From Candidatus Zipacnadia bacterium (lineage in GTDB: Bacteria > Armatimonadota > Zipacnadia > Zipacnadales > UBA5352): a DNA stretch of 64,000 nt. Positions within the stretch are counted from its first letter, which is position 1. The number at the start of each line of letters is the position of its first letter. The stretch spans positions 20,973 to 84,972 of the forward strand of contig JALGSU010000033.1 in NCBI GenBank assembly GCA_029821735.1, written 5' to 3'. The position numbers and the translations under genes were made by a program. The notes under the pieces are model-generated. The model did not search any database. It was not told where the DNA came from and saw only the letters and a list, made by a program, of their open reading frames with translations. Of the stretch, positions 8,336-17,297 are shown piece by piece.

Positions 8336-9445
8336 ATGAAGCCCATGAACATGAACGGACTGCCCCCCGTCCGCAATGAGAAGGACATCAGCGCCTGTGG
8401 AATCTCGGCTATCATGTGCGAGACCGGGGAGCGTTCCTCAGGCGACGCCATCATCCGCTCGATCGCCAACATGCGCGAGCGCTCCAACGGCCTTGGCGGC
8501 GGCTTCGCCGCATACGGGATCTACCCCGACCATGCCGACTGGTACGCCCTGCATATGGCATATGAGACGCCGGGCGCCAAGACCGAGACCGAGGCCCTCA
8601 TCGACGAGCGCTGCGACGTCGCCGCTGACGAGCCGATCCCCACCCGGCCGGTGGACGTCATCACCGACGAGCCCATCCTGCACCGCTATTTCGTCCGCAT
8701 CAAGTCCGACATGCTGGGCCGCGACATCCATCACACCGAGGATGACCTCGTCGCTCAGCTCCACATGGACGTCAATGCGGCCATCGAGGACGCTTTCGTC
8801 TACTCCTCCGGGAAGAACATGGGCTCATTCAAGGGCGTCGGCTACCCCGAAGATCTCGGCGTATTCTTCCGCCTCGATGAGTATGAAGCCTGGACCTGGA
8901 TCGCTCACGGGCGCTTCCCGACCAACTCCAGCGCATGGTGGGGCGGCGCGCACCCCTTCGGCCTGCTCGACTGGGCGGTCGTGCACAACGGTGAGATCTC
9001 GTCTTACGGGATCAACCGGCGCTACCTGGCCAACTTCGATTACCACTGCGTGCTGCAGACCGACACTGAGGTCATCGCGTACCTCTTCGATCTGCTTATC
9101 CGCAAGCACGGCCTGCCCCTTGAGGCCGCATGCACCGCCATGGCCCCGCCCTTCTGGGCCGAGACCGAGCGCATGTCCGAGAAGGAGCGCCGCAAGGTCG
9201 CCGCTCTGCGCACTGTCTACGGTGGCGCCCTGCTCAACGGGCCCTTTGCCATCGTCGTCGGCCACTCTGGCGGCATGATCGGCTTCAGCGATCGCATCAA
9301 GCTGCGGCCGATGGTCGCTGCCCGTAAGGGCGACTGGCTCTACATCGCAAGCGAAGAGGCCGCGATTCGGGAGGTCTGCAGCGATCCGCAGACTGTCTGG
9401 CACCCCGACGGCGGCGAGCCCGTAATCGGGACACTCCGGAGCTGA
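8336..9445 (+). CDS. Glutamate synthase, class II glutamine amidotransferase subunit (split, archaeal type)
   Basis: 369 residues. The N-terminal nucleophile is expected at Cys21 in SACGISAIMCE, exposed after removal of a 20-residue propeptide, as in other GltB-type Ntn hydrolases. Further conserved pieces are WIAHGRFPTNSSAWW, AHPFGLLDWAVVHNGEISSY and QTDTEVIAYLFDLL, which bind the glutamine amide and carboxylate. The domain releases ammonia from glutamine and channels it to the FMN subunit encoded next. ATG 8336 is chosen for its AGGTGA site; a frame from 8285 adds a basic, non-conserved tail. It is first of five tightly packed genes that together rebuild the single-chain GltB plus GltD enzyme. 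Confidence 0.88.
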   Translation: MKPMNMNGLPPVRNEKDISACGISAIMCETGERSSGDAIIRSIANMRERSNGLGGGFAAYGIYPDHADWYALHMAYETPGAKTETEALIDERCDVAADEPIPTRPVDVITDEPILHRYFVRIKSDMLGRDIHHTEDDLVAQLHMDVNAAIEDAFVYSSGKNMGSFKGVGYPEDLGVFFRLDEYEAWTWIAHGRFPTNSSAWWGGAHPFGLLDWAVVHNGEISSYGINRRYLANFDYHCVLQTDTEVIAYLFDLLIRKHGLPLEAACTAMAPPFWAETERMSEKERRKVAALRTVYGGALLNGPFAIVVGHSGGMIGFSDRIKLRPMVAARKGDWLYIASEEAAIREVCSDPQTVWHPDGGEPVIGTLRS

Positions 9446-9452
9446 TTGAGGT

Positions 9453-10967
9453 ATGTCATCAACCCGCAAATGGCTGGTGCAGCCGGAATTCACTGTCGTG
9501 CGCGATCCAGACCTGTGCATCCAATGCGAGGCCTGCGTCCGCCAGTGCGCCAATGACGTGCACGAGTTCGACGACGACGAGCAGTGTGTCTACTCCGACC
9601 CCACCAAGTGTGTCGGCTGCCATCGCTGCGCGACGCTCTGCCCCACCAACGCGCTGACCATCAAGCGCTCCGAGATGCAGTTCACCGACCACGGGAACTG
9701 GACGGCCGCTTCGCTGCGCAACATCTACAAGCAGGCCGAGGACGGCGGAGTCCTGCTCGCCGGCATGGGCAATGACACGAAACTCCCGATCTACTGGGAC
9801 CACATGCTCCTCAACGCCAGCCAGGTCACCAATCCGCCCATCGACCCGCTGCGCGAACCCATGGAGTTGCTCACCCAGCTCGGTCGAAAACCCAGTTCGG
9901 TGACCTTCGACGATGACGGTGAGTTGGTCGAGGACATCCCTCCCCAACTTGAGCTGAAAGTCCCCGTCATGTTTTCAGCCATGTCATACGGCTCCATCAG
10001 CTTCAACGCCTCGCTCGCGCTCGCGCGCGCAGCTCACGAGGCCGGCACCTACGCCAACACTGGCGAAGGCGGCCTCCACGAGCACATCAAGCCCTACGCC
10101 GACAGCATGATCGTCCAGGTCGCTTCGGGCCGTTTTGGCGTGGACATCGATTACCTGCAGTCAGCCGCTGCCGTCGAGATCAAAATCGGCCAGGGGGCCA
10201 AGCCCGGTATCGGCGGCCACTTGCCCGGCGAGAAGGTCGACGAGGCCATCTCCGCCACTCGCATGATTCCCGAGGGCACCGACGCTCTCTCGCCCGCCCC
10301 CCACCATGACATCTATTCCATCGAGGACCTGCGCCAACTCATCTACGCTATCAAGGAAGCCACGCGCTACACCAAACCCATCAGCGTGAAGATCGCCGCC
10401 GTGCACAACGTCTCGGCCATCGCCAGCGGCTGTGTGCGAGCGGGCGCGGATATCGTCGCCATCGACGGCTACCGAGGCGGCACCGGCGCGGCTCCCACCA
10501 TGATACGCAACAACGTCGGCATCCCCATCGAGTTTGCGCTCGCCCAGGTCGACACTCGCCTGCGCGAGGAGGGCATCCGCCACCAGGCCTCGATCGTCGC
10601 TGCCGGCTCGTTCCGCTGCTCGGCGGACGTCGTCAAGGCCATCTGCCTCGGCGCCGACGCCGTCTACATCGGCACCGCAGCCCTCGTCGCACTGGGCTGC
10701 CACATGTGCCAGAAGTGCTACACTGGGAAGTGCAACTGGGGCATCGCCACTCAGGACCCATATCTCACCCGCCGCCTCAATCCCGAGATCGGCACCCGCC
10801 GCCTGACCAACTTGCTGCGCGGCTGGGGCCACGAGATCCAGGAGATGATGGGCGGGATGGGCATCAACGCCATCGAAAGCCTGCGCGGCAACCGCGAGCA
10901 TCTGCGCGGCATCGGTCTGACCGAAAAAGAGCTCGAGATGCTCGGCATCAAGGCCGCCGGAGAGTAG
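9453..10967 (+). CDS. Glutamate synthase, FMN/iron-sulfur catalytic subunit with N-terminal ferredoxin domain
   Basis: 504 residues. Residues 22-32 and 53-63 hold two CxxCxxCxxxC motifs (CIQCEACVRQC and CVGCHRCATLC), an eight-iron ferredoxin domain. The rest is the glutamate synthase central barrel: SAMSYGSISFNASLALARAA, then GEGGLHEHIKPYADSMIVQ, the FMN loop GYRGGTGAAP near residue 342, and GCHMCQKCYTGKCNWG near 415-430, the cysteine loop for the 3Fe-4S cluster. It condenses ammonia with 2-oxoglutarate and reduces the iminoglutarate to glutamate. It begins seven bases after the amidotransferase stop. The length and fused ferredoxin match archaeal-type GltB rather than the 1500-residue bacterial form. 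Confidence 0.9.
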   Translation: MSSTRKWLVQPEFTVVRDPDLCIQCEACVRQCANDVHEFDDDEQCVYSDPTKCVGCHRCATLCPTNALTIKRSEMQFTDHGNWTAASLRNIYKQAEDGGVLLAGMGNDTKLPIYWDHMLLNASQVTNPPIDPLREPMELLTQLGRKPSSVTFDDDGELVEDIPPQLELKVPVMFSAMSYGSISFNASLALARAAHEAGTYANTGEGGLHEHIKPYADSMIVQVASGRFGVDIDYLQSAAAVEIKIGQGAKPGIGGHLPGEKVDEAISATRMIPEGTDALSPAPHHDIYSIEDLRQLIYAIKEATRYTKPISVKIAAVHNVSAIASGCVRAGADIVAIDGYRGGTGAAPTMIRNNVGIPIEFALAQVDTRLREEGIRHQASIVAAGSFRCSADVVKAICLGADAVYIGTAALVALGCHMCQKCYTGKCNWGIATQDPYLTRRLNPEIGTRRLTNLLRGWGHEIQEMMGGMGINAIESLRGNREHLRGIGLTEKELEMLGIKAAGE

Positions 10968-10972
10968 AGGCC

Positions 10973-11422
10973 ATGAAACGGATCAAAATCCGCGACGAAT
11001 ACTGCATGAACTGCCGGCTGTGCGAGGTGCACTGTCTGGTGGCGCACTCGCACTCGAAGAAGATCATCAAGGCCTTCCGTGATGAGCGCGACCAGATCAC
11101 GCCATCCATCAAGGTCGAATCAGCCGGCTACGTTTCATTTGCCCTGCAGTGCCGGCATTGCGACGACGCCCCCTGCGTCCAGGCCTGCATGACTGGCGCG
11201 ATGCATCGCGACCCGGAGACCGGCGCCGTCCTGTGTGACACCGACCGCTGCGTCGGCTGCTGGATGTGCGTGATGGTCTGTCCCGTCGGCGCGGTCAACC
11301 CCGGCCTCGACCAGCACATCGCGTCCAAGTGTGACCTGTGCATCGGCACTGGCGAAGAGATGCCTGCCTGTGTCGCCAACTGCCCCAACGAGGCGCTCGT
11401 GCTGGAGGATGACGATGAGTAA
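10973..11422 (+). CDS. Four-cluster 4Fe-4S ferredoxin-like electron-transfer subunit
   Basis: 149 residues with sixteen cysteines in four groups: CMNCRLCEVHC (11-21), CRHCDDAPCVQAC, CVGCWMCVMVC and CDLCIGTGEEMPACVANC. This pattern is that of HycB/CooF/DmsB-type subunits binding four 4Fe-4S clusters. It lies between the FMN subunit (five bases upstream) and a flavin oxidoreductase (overlapping by eight bases), so it most likely wires electrons from the NAD(P)H-oxidising flavoprotein to the glutamate synthase FMN. The ATG at 10973 matches the family N-terminus (MKRIKIRDEYCMNC). It could also accept electrons from a free ferredoxin. Confidence 0.85.
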   Translation: MKRIKIRDEYCMNCRLCEVHCLVAHSHSKKIIKAFRDERDQITPSIKVESAGYVSFALQCRHCDDAPCVQACMTGAMHRDPETGAVLCDTDRCVGCWMCVMVCPVGAVNPGLDQHIASKCDLCIGTGEEMPACVANCPNEALVLEDDDE

Positions 11423-12704
11423 GGCTCCCTACGTCATAGTCGGCAACTCCGTGGCTGCGATAGCCTGCATCGAGAGCATCCGTGAGCACGATACTGACAC
11501 GCCCATCACTCTCATCGCCCGCGAGCCCTATCACACCTACTCGCGACCCCTCATCACCTACCTCCTCGGCGGTCTCGTCGACGAGGAACAGATGATCTAC
11601 CGTCCGCTCAACTACTACGAGAAGACCGGCGTCACCACCATGCTCGGCGTCGAGGTCACCCGCGTCGATGCCGAGGGCAGTTTCGTCGAGACCTCCGACG
11701 GACAGCAGATCGCCTACAGCAAGCTCCTCATCGCCGTCGGTGGCCGCCCAATCGTCCCGACCGACATCGACGGCGCCGATCTCGATGGCGTCTTCAGCTT
11801 CACCACACTCGACGACGCTCACGCGATCAAGAGCTACATCGACGAGCACAATATCACTGACGCCCTCGTGGTCGGCGGCGGTCTCATCGGGCTCAAGTCC
11901 GTCGAAGCCCTCATGGCGCTTGGCCTGAACATCACGGTCGTCGAACTCGCTGACCGCATGCTCTCCGCCACCTTCGACCAGACCGCTTCGGGTCTCCTGC
12001 AGAGCAAGCTGCGCGACGCTGGCGTCGACGTCCTGTGCAACAACACAGTCTCGCGCGTCAAGTCCAATGACGGTCGAGCAGGCGGCGCCATCCTCCGCGA
12101 TGGCCGCGAGATTTCCTGCGGCATGGTCGTCTTCGCCATCGGCGTGTTACCCGACACGACGCTCGTCGAGGGCACCGGCGTCGAGGTAGATCGCGGCATT
12201 CTCGTTGACCACCAGATGCTGACTTCGGTCGAGAACGTATTCGCCGCCGGCGACGTCGCCCAGGCCGAGGAACTCCTCTGCGGCGAGCAGCGCTGCATCG
12301 CCATCTTCCCCAACGCCTACCGCCAGGGCCAGGTGGCCGGTGCGAACATGGCCGGTGGCGCCGCCAAGTGGGACGGTGGGCTGGTCATGAACTCCGTCTC
12401 CATCTGCGACATGCCTACCATCTCCGTCGGCACGACCAATGCGCTCGATGACAGCTACGAGGTCCACACCGCTCTCGATGAAGAGAACTGCCATTACAAG
12501 AAGATCGTCCTGCTGGGCAACTACATTGTCGGCGCGATCTTCGTTGGCCACATCGACCGCTCAGGCATCATCACCGGGCTCATCCGTGGCCGCGTTGACG
12601 TCTCCACTTTCAAGGACGAGCTCATGGCTGATGACTTCGGCCTGATCTCCCTGCCGACCGAGTATCGCAAGCACGTCGTATCCGGGGCCGGTATCGAAGT
12701 ATGA
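11415..12704 (+). CDS. FAD-dependent pyridine nucleotide oxidoreductase (NADH oxidase/rubredoxin reductase type)
   Basis: 429 residues. The first nucleotide fold begins YVIVGNSVAAIACIESI, binding FAD although the usual GxGxxG is loosened to GNSVAA. The second Rossmann motif ALVVGGGLIGLKSVEAL binds NAD(P)H. VENVFAAGDVAQA is the FAD-binding GD motif. There is no redox-active CxxC or CxxxxC pair, so it resembles NADH oxidase or rubredoxin reductase rather than GltD or thioredoxin reductase. In this operon it should feed electrons from NAD(P)H to the ferredoxin subunit. The start at 11415 has GGAGG at 11404-11408; the stop overlaps the next ATG (ATGA at 12701-12704). Confidence 0.85.
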   Translation: MSKAPYVIVGNSVAAIACIESIREHDTDTPITLIAREPYHTYSRPLITYLLGGLVDEEQMIYRPLNYYEKTGVTTMLGVEVTRVDAEGSFVETSDGQQIAYSKLLIAVGGRPIVPTDIDGADLDGVFSFTTLDDAHAIKSYIDEHNITDALVVGGGLIGLKSVEALMALGLNITVVELADRMLSATFDQTASGLLQSKLRDAGVDVLCNNTVSRVKSNDGRAGGAILRDGREISCGMVVFAIGVLPDTTLVEGTGVEVDRGILVDHQMLTSVENVFAAGDVAQAEELLCGEQRCIAIFPNAYRQGQVAGANMAGGAAKWDGGLVMNSVSICDMPTISVGTTNALDDSYEVHTALDEENCHYKKIVLLGNYIVGAIFVGHIDRSGIITGLIRGRVDVSTFKDELMADDFGLISLPTEYRKHVVSGAGIEV

Positions 12705-13435
12705 CAACCATCAATGCCGAGGGTTTGCACTACCGAGAGCTCAACGATCTCATTCACGAGGCCATCGACGGTGGCGAGACTGAGTTCACCGTCGACCACG
12801 TCGTCGGCCAGCGCTACATTGGCGCGGGCCTGCGCGAAGGCGTCCGTCTGCTCCTCAACGGTGTGCCCGGCAACGACCTCGCCGCCTTCATGAACGGGTC
12901 CGAGATCGTCGTCAACGGCAACGCCCAGGATGGCGTCGGCAACACCATGAACGCGGGGCGCATCGCCGTGCACGGTGACGCGGGCGACCTGCTCGGCCAC
13001 TCCATGCGTGGCGGCAGGATCTTCGTCGAGGGTCTGACTGGCTATCGCTGCGGCGTGCACTGCAAGGCGTTCGCCGACCAGTTGCCGATCATCGTCGTTG
13101 GCCGCACGGCTGGCGACTACCTCGGCGAATACATCGGCGGCGGCATCGCCGTCATTCTCAACTGCGAAGATGTCGAGGAATCTCCTGTCGGCCGTTACGC
13201 CGGCACCGGCATGCACGGTGGCGCACTCTTCGTACGTGGCCAGGTTGCCGATCACCAGCTTGGCGCCGAGGTCGCTATTACTGAGACCGACGACGATGAC
13301 TGGGCTCTCCTCTCGTCTCTGATCGCCGAACACTGCGCCGAGTTCGACATGGACCCGGGCAAGTTCCGGCGCTCCGAGTTCATCAAGCTCTACCCGTTCA
13401 GCACCCGCCCCTACAGCAAGCTTTACAGCTACTGA
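12701..13435 (+). CDS. Glutamate synthase GXGXG-domain subunit
   Basis: 244 residues, matching the C-terminal GXGXG beta-helix domain of GltB (also seen in formylmethanofuran dehydrogenase subunit C). Repeats of about 19-20 residues with glycine turns are visible: NAQDGVGNTMNAGRIAVHG, DAGDLLGHSMRGGRIFVEG, TAGDYLGEYIGGGIAVILN, YAGTGMHGGALFVRG. The domain is structural, lining the ammonia tunnel. Its start overlaps the flavoprotein stop by four bases, so translation is coupled. The C-terminal tail (SEFIKLYPFSTRPYSKLYSY) follows a short linker. With the four upstream genes this completes a five-subunit glutamate synthase. Confidence 0.88.
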   Translation: MTTINAEGLHYRELNDLIHEAIDGGETEFTVDHVVGQRYIGAGLREGVRLLLNGVPGNDLAAFMNGSEIVVNGNAQDGVGNTMNAGRIAVHGDAGDLLGHSMRGGRIFVEGLTGYRCGVHCKAFADQLPIIVVGRTAGDYLGEYIGGGIAVILNCEDVEESPVGRYAGTGMHGGALFVRGQVADHQLGAEVAITETDDDDWALLSSLIAEHCAEFDMDPGKFRRSEFIKLYPFSTRPYSKLYSY

Positions 13436-13473
13436 GCCATCGCCTTCGCCGTTGCCTTTCGCCGTCACTGTAG

Positions 13474-13525
13474 GGCGGGGTCCCTGCCTGCCGACCGTAG
13501 CTTCAGCGAAGGTGGGTGCCCCGCC
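13474..13525. repeat. Inverted repeat with GGCGGGG/CCCCGCC arms
   Basis: GGCGGGG at 13474-13480 pairs with CCCCGCC at 13519-13525 across a 38-base loop containing CCGTAGC. It lies in the 275-base gap after the glutamate synthase operon and may act as a terminator or be another dispersed repeat. No T-run follows. Downstream (about 13600-13630) is a low-complexity stretch of CCTTTGCC repeats. Confidence 0.4.
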
Positions 13526-13710
13526 ATGCCGTGATCAATGCCTTCGTCGTTGCGGCACGGCGGAGCGCGGCCCTATGCGCTTCCTTCATGCCGTGCCGTC
13601 GCCGTTCCCCTTTGCCCCTTTGCCCTTTGCCCGCCGTTAGCAGGAAGCCCCTGCTCTACCGCGAACCTTCCCTCCGCTCTGTGATCCCGTCCAGGCCGGA
13701 GGCGTTCGCC

Positions 13711-16700
13711 ATGCTCCGTATGGCCACGCTCGCTCTCATACTGTGCGCTTCGACCGTCCTCGCTCAGGACCACGAAGCTCTCCCCTATGGCGACCTGGAG
13801 TACATGGCCGGCGACGCCGACGGTGCGCAGGCCGTTCCCGTGTGGGCCCGCGCGGGAGAGCCCTGCCACGCCACCGACTGGACCGTGTCACACGAGAATG
13901 CTGCGGGCGGCGAGGTCTGCGTCACGGGCTCGACCGCCAATGAGGAGTTCGCGCTCTGTGGCGAGGGTGGCGGCGGCGCGATCACCGGCTCCGTCATGCT
14001 CCGCGCAGATGAGCCGACCCAGGCGACCATCCGCCTCTCCTGGTACAACCGCCTCAACCGCACCGACGAGACGAAGACGGTCGACGTGACCACTGACTGG
14101 CAGCGCTTCGAGATCACCACCAGTGCCGAACGCGGCGGGCCGCTGGAACTGGCCGTCGCGCCGGTCGCCGACGCGGCCATCCACGCCGATGACTTCTCGA
14201 TCCGCTGTGAAGGTCCGTCATACAATGAGTCCGTCGAGGACCCCACCCCTGTTTCGCATGAGCCGGCGTTCCTCTATCGCCTACAGGACTACTTCGGCGA
14301 CGCTACCGGCAAGTCCGGCTCGGTCGAGCTGACCATCAGCATCCCCGAGGGCGCCGAGCCCATCGTTCCCTACGTGTGGGGCGGCATCCCCTTCCCGAAG
14401 GGCGAGGTGTACAACCGCCGCTGCCTGCGCGTGACCGACGCTCAGGGCGAGCCGGTCGTCGCCCAGTTCGACGTGCTTTCACGCTGGCATGGCGACTCTT
14501 CCATACAGGCGGTGCTCGTGACCGTCCCCGTTGACGCGGGAGCGAAGCTACGGCTGGAGTACCGCACGGAGCCTTGGACTGATCGGGAGCAACCGTGGAT
14601 CGAGCTGTCCGGTTCCGAGACGGGCGCGGACGCCGTGGTGCGGGACGTGTCGCTCTATCTCCCGTACGATCAGGACCAGCTCGTAAACGTTTCAGTCCTG
14701 CGGAACCGCGAGGGGGTCCGCCGCGATGGTGGCGTGCCTTCGACGAAACGCATCGAGGTGCTCGCATCGGCGCTCGAGCCACAGACGCCTCCGAGAGACC
14801 CCGTACACGGCTTCAAGCCGGGGGAACGGGTGGGCCCGCTCTGCGCCGTGCTCCGCACCCGCATGCGTGTCGGTCCGCTGACAGCACAGCGACGGATCAC
14901 GGTCTTCAAGGACAGCTACCGCGTCCTGATCGACACGACCTTCATCAACGAGGGTGAGCGCGTCGCCGTCCGGGGACTGGGTGTGCGCTTCACGGGGATC
15001 ACGCGGCCGGTGCATGTGGCCATCCGTGACCCCGAGAAGAACGGGTCAAAGCTGGTCGAGGCCCCGGACGAGATCACTGCCTGGGGTTGGCCGCCCGACG
15101 CAGGCGGCGTCGTCTTCTCCCAAGGCCTGGCCCGCACGCTCAGCCTTGTGGTGGACCTGGAGGCCGAGGGCCCGCCGCCCGAATACGCGACCGCTAACCT
15201 GCCCCTCCTCACCGCCCCAGCCGAATGGTACTGCAATTCGGGCGTCTTCAACTTCCTCATGCCGCCGGACGCGGAAACGTTCCCCATCTTCGAGGACACG
15301 ATGGGCGGCCTCAATACGCTCGGCCGGTTCTCGCAGGAGCAGAAGGAATCGCGCGACCTGTTCGGTTGGTTCAACTTTGGCGATGCCCCCGGCGATGGCG
15401 GCTGGTCGAACCTCGAGACCGAAGCCGACCACGAGATCTTCCTGCACTTCTTACGCACACTCTCGCGCGAGCACTTCGACAACGCCCGCCTGGCCGCCGA
15501 GCACTACCGCGACGTCGACATCGACCACCGCTTCGGCTATTGCCACACCCACTGCAACAACCACACATCGTCCGGAGAGTCCTGGTCTCACTCGTGGATA
15601 CAGGGCATCCGCGACCTGTACTTCGTCACCGGCGACGGCCGCGCACTCGCCGTCCTCCGCGAAGTCGGCGAGCGCCTGCTCACCAAGCAGCCCGGCTTCA
15701 CCACTGGCCGCGACTGGACCCGCCCCATCGACAATCTCGTCGACATCTACCAGGCCACCGGCGACCAGCGCTACCTCGACGCCGTCATGGCCCACATCGC
15801 AGTTCTCGGCGAGCGCCAGCAGCCCGACATCGGCGTATGCGGCGCGGAGAACGGTTCCTGGTATCACAACCGCTACGAGGCGGGCAGCGCCTTCACCTGG
15901 TACGGCTGCCTCGCGATGGCCAAGCTCCACCAGAACATCGGCGGCGACGAACTGCGCCGCATCTTCCTGCAGGAACTCGACCTGTCACTCGACGTCCAGA
16001 CCAAGGGCCGCGCCGCATACGTCTACCTGCCCGACGAGCAGGTCTCCGAGGACAAGCGCGCCCAGGTCATCGGTCGCTACACCCTCGGTCGCGGCTCGGT
16101 GCTCTTCCCCGCCATCGGCTACGCGTACCGCATCACCGGCGACGAGAAGTATTTGCGCATAGGCATGGACGTCCTCGCCCACTGCCTGCTGAACCAGCGC
16201 TCTGGCTCTGACAACTCAGCCACCTCGTTCATCACCGCCTTCCTGCGCGAGGCGCGGGCCGCCGGCTGGGGGCTCGAGCAGGAGGCCGAGGCCTTCGCGC
16301 GCGCCCGCGAGTTCTCGTGGGCTCAGCACCCTCGTGACGTCGCCAATGGCGGTTTCGAGCAGGACGCTTTCGCGCACTGGAGCGTCAAGAAGGTGCCCAG
16401 TCAGGACTTCTACGAGGACCCGATCGTGAACGTCGGCTACTACCTCGACGGCGACGTGAAGCTCGCCGGCGCGCGCTCGCTGCGCATCCACTCCGACAAC
16501 CGCACGCGCGTCATCAGCGCTGCCACCAACGTCGCCCTCCCCGCCGGCCGTCGCTGGCGCGTCTCCGGCTGGGTCCGCGCCGACGAGACGATGATGCCCT
16601 CCATGTCCTACGGCCTGCGCAGCTATGACACGGGCCAGCGTGGCGGCGGGAGCTTCAACACCATCGCCGCTGAGCGCGACGGTTGGCAGCAGCGCACCGC

Positions 16701-17282
16701 CGACTTCACCACCGCCGCGCGCATGGTCCTCACCATCACCGTCGGCAATCGCAAGGGCACCGGCGACGTCTGGTTCGACGAGATCGCACTTGAGGACCTC
16801 GGCGAGCTTGGTACCTTGCTCACCGAGAACGGCGTCGGCCACGAGGGCCGCGAGCCCGCCGAGGGCATGTACATCCTCACCGGTGGCAGCTACCTCCCCA
16901 ACGCCCCCATGACCGGCGACGTCGAGAAGGATGGCCCGATCCTCTTCACCGAGGGCGCGCTCACCGACGGCGATGACGCCTATGACTACAGCCGCCAGCC
17001 CTGCAGCTACGCATACTGGCAGAAGCGCCCGTATGGCGAGGTCCTCTTCGACCTCGGCGCCGACTACCAGATCGACCGCATCCGCCTCAAAGTCAACTGC
17101 GACGCCAGCCGCCGCGCCCATGGCACCTCGCTGATCGAGCTACTGCCCGCTGACTCTGACGAACCCCTTGCGACCATCGAGCAGGCAGCCCCCAGCAACT
17201 CCGCCTGCGACTGCACCGGCTGGACAACCGCACCTACATCACCATCGCCGAGATTGAGTTCTGGGGCAAGAAGCCCGAATGA
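13711..17282 (+). CDS. Large secreted PcRGLX/YetA-like polysaccharide-active protein (frameshifted near its 3' end)
   Basis: About 1190 residues once corrected. Signal peptide MLRMATLALILCASTVLA; start supported by GGAGG at 13698-13702. A CBM-like N-terminus is followed by PYVWGGIPFPKGEVYNRRCL, resembling the RIFT-barrel domain of the PcRGLX/YetA family (exo-rhamnogalacturonan lyase type), then a helical region (DIDHRFGYCHTHCNNHT, then ESWSHSWIQGIRDLYFVTGD) expected to form the alpha/alpha toroid, and a second sandwich from about residue 890 (NGGFEQDAFAHWSVKK). Near 17190 the frame breaks: a run of five C at 17189-17193 would restore ...LDNRTYITIAEIEFWGKKPE and a stop at 17280 if it had six. 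Uncorrected, the frame continues out of phase to 17409. Lyase function is inferred. Confidence 0.65.
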
Positions 17283-17297
17283 ACCAGGAGGCCCATC

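Noticed and set aside
8336..9400. Several overlapping open frames inside the glutamate synthase region
   Set aside because: Ser/Pro/Thr-rich or Ala/Gly-rich shadows of the amidotransferase frame, which alone has conserved motifs.
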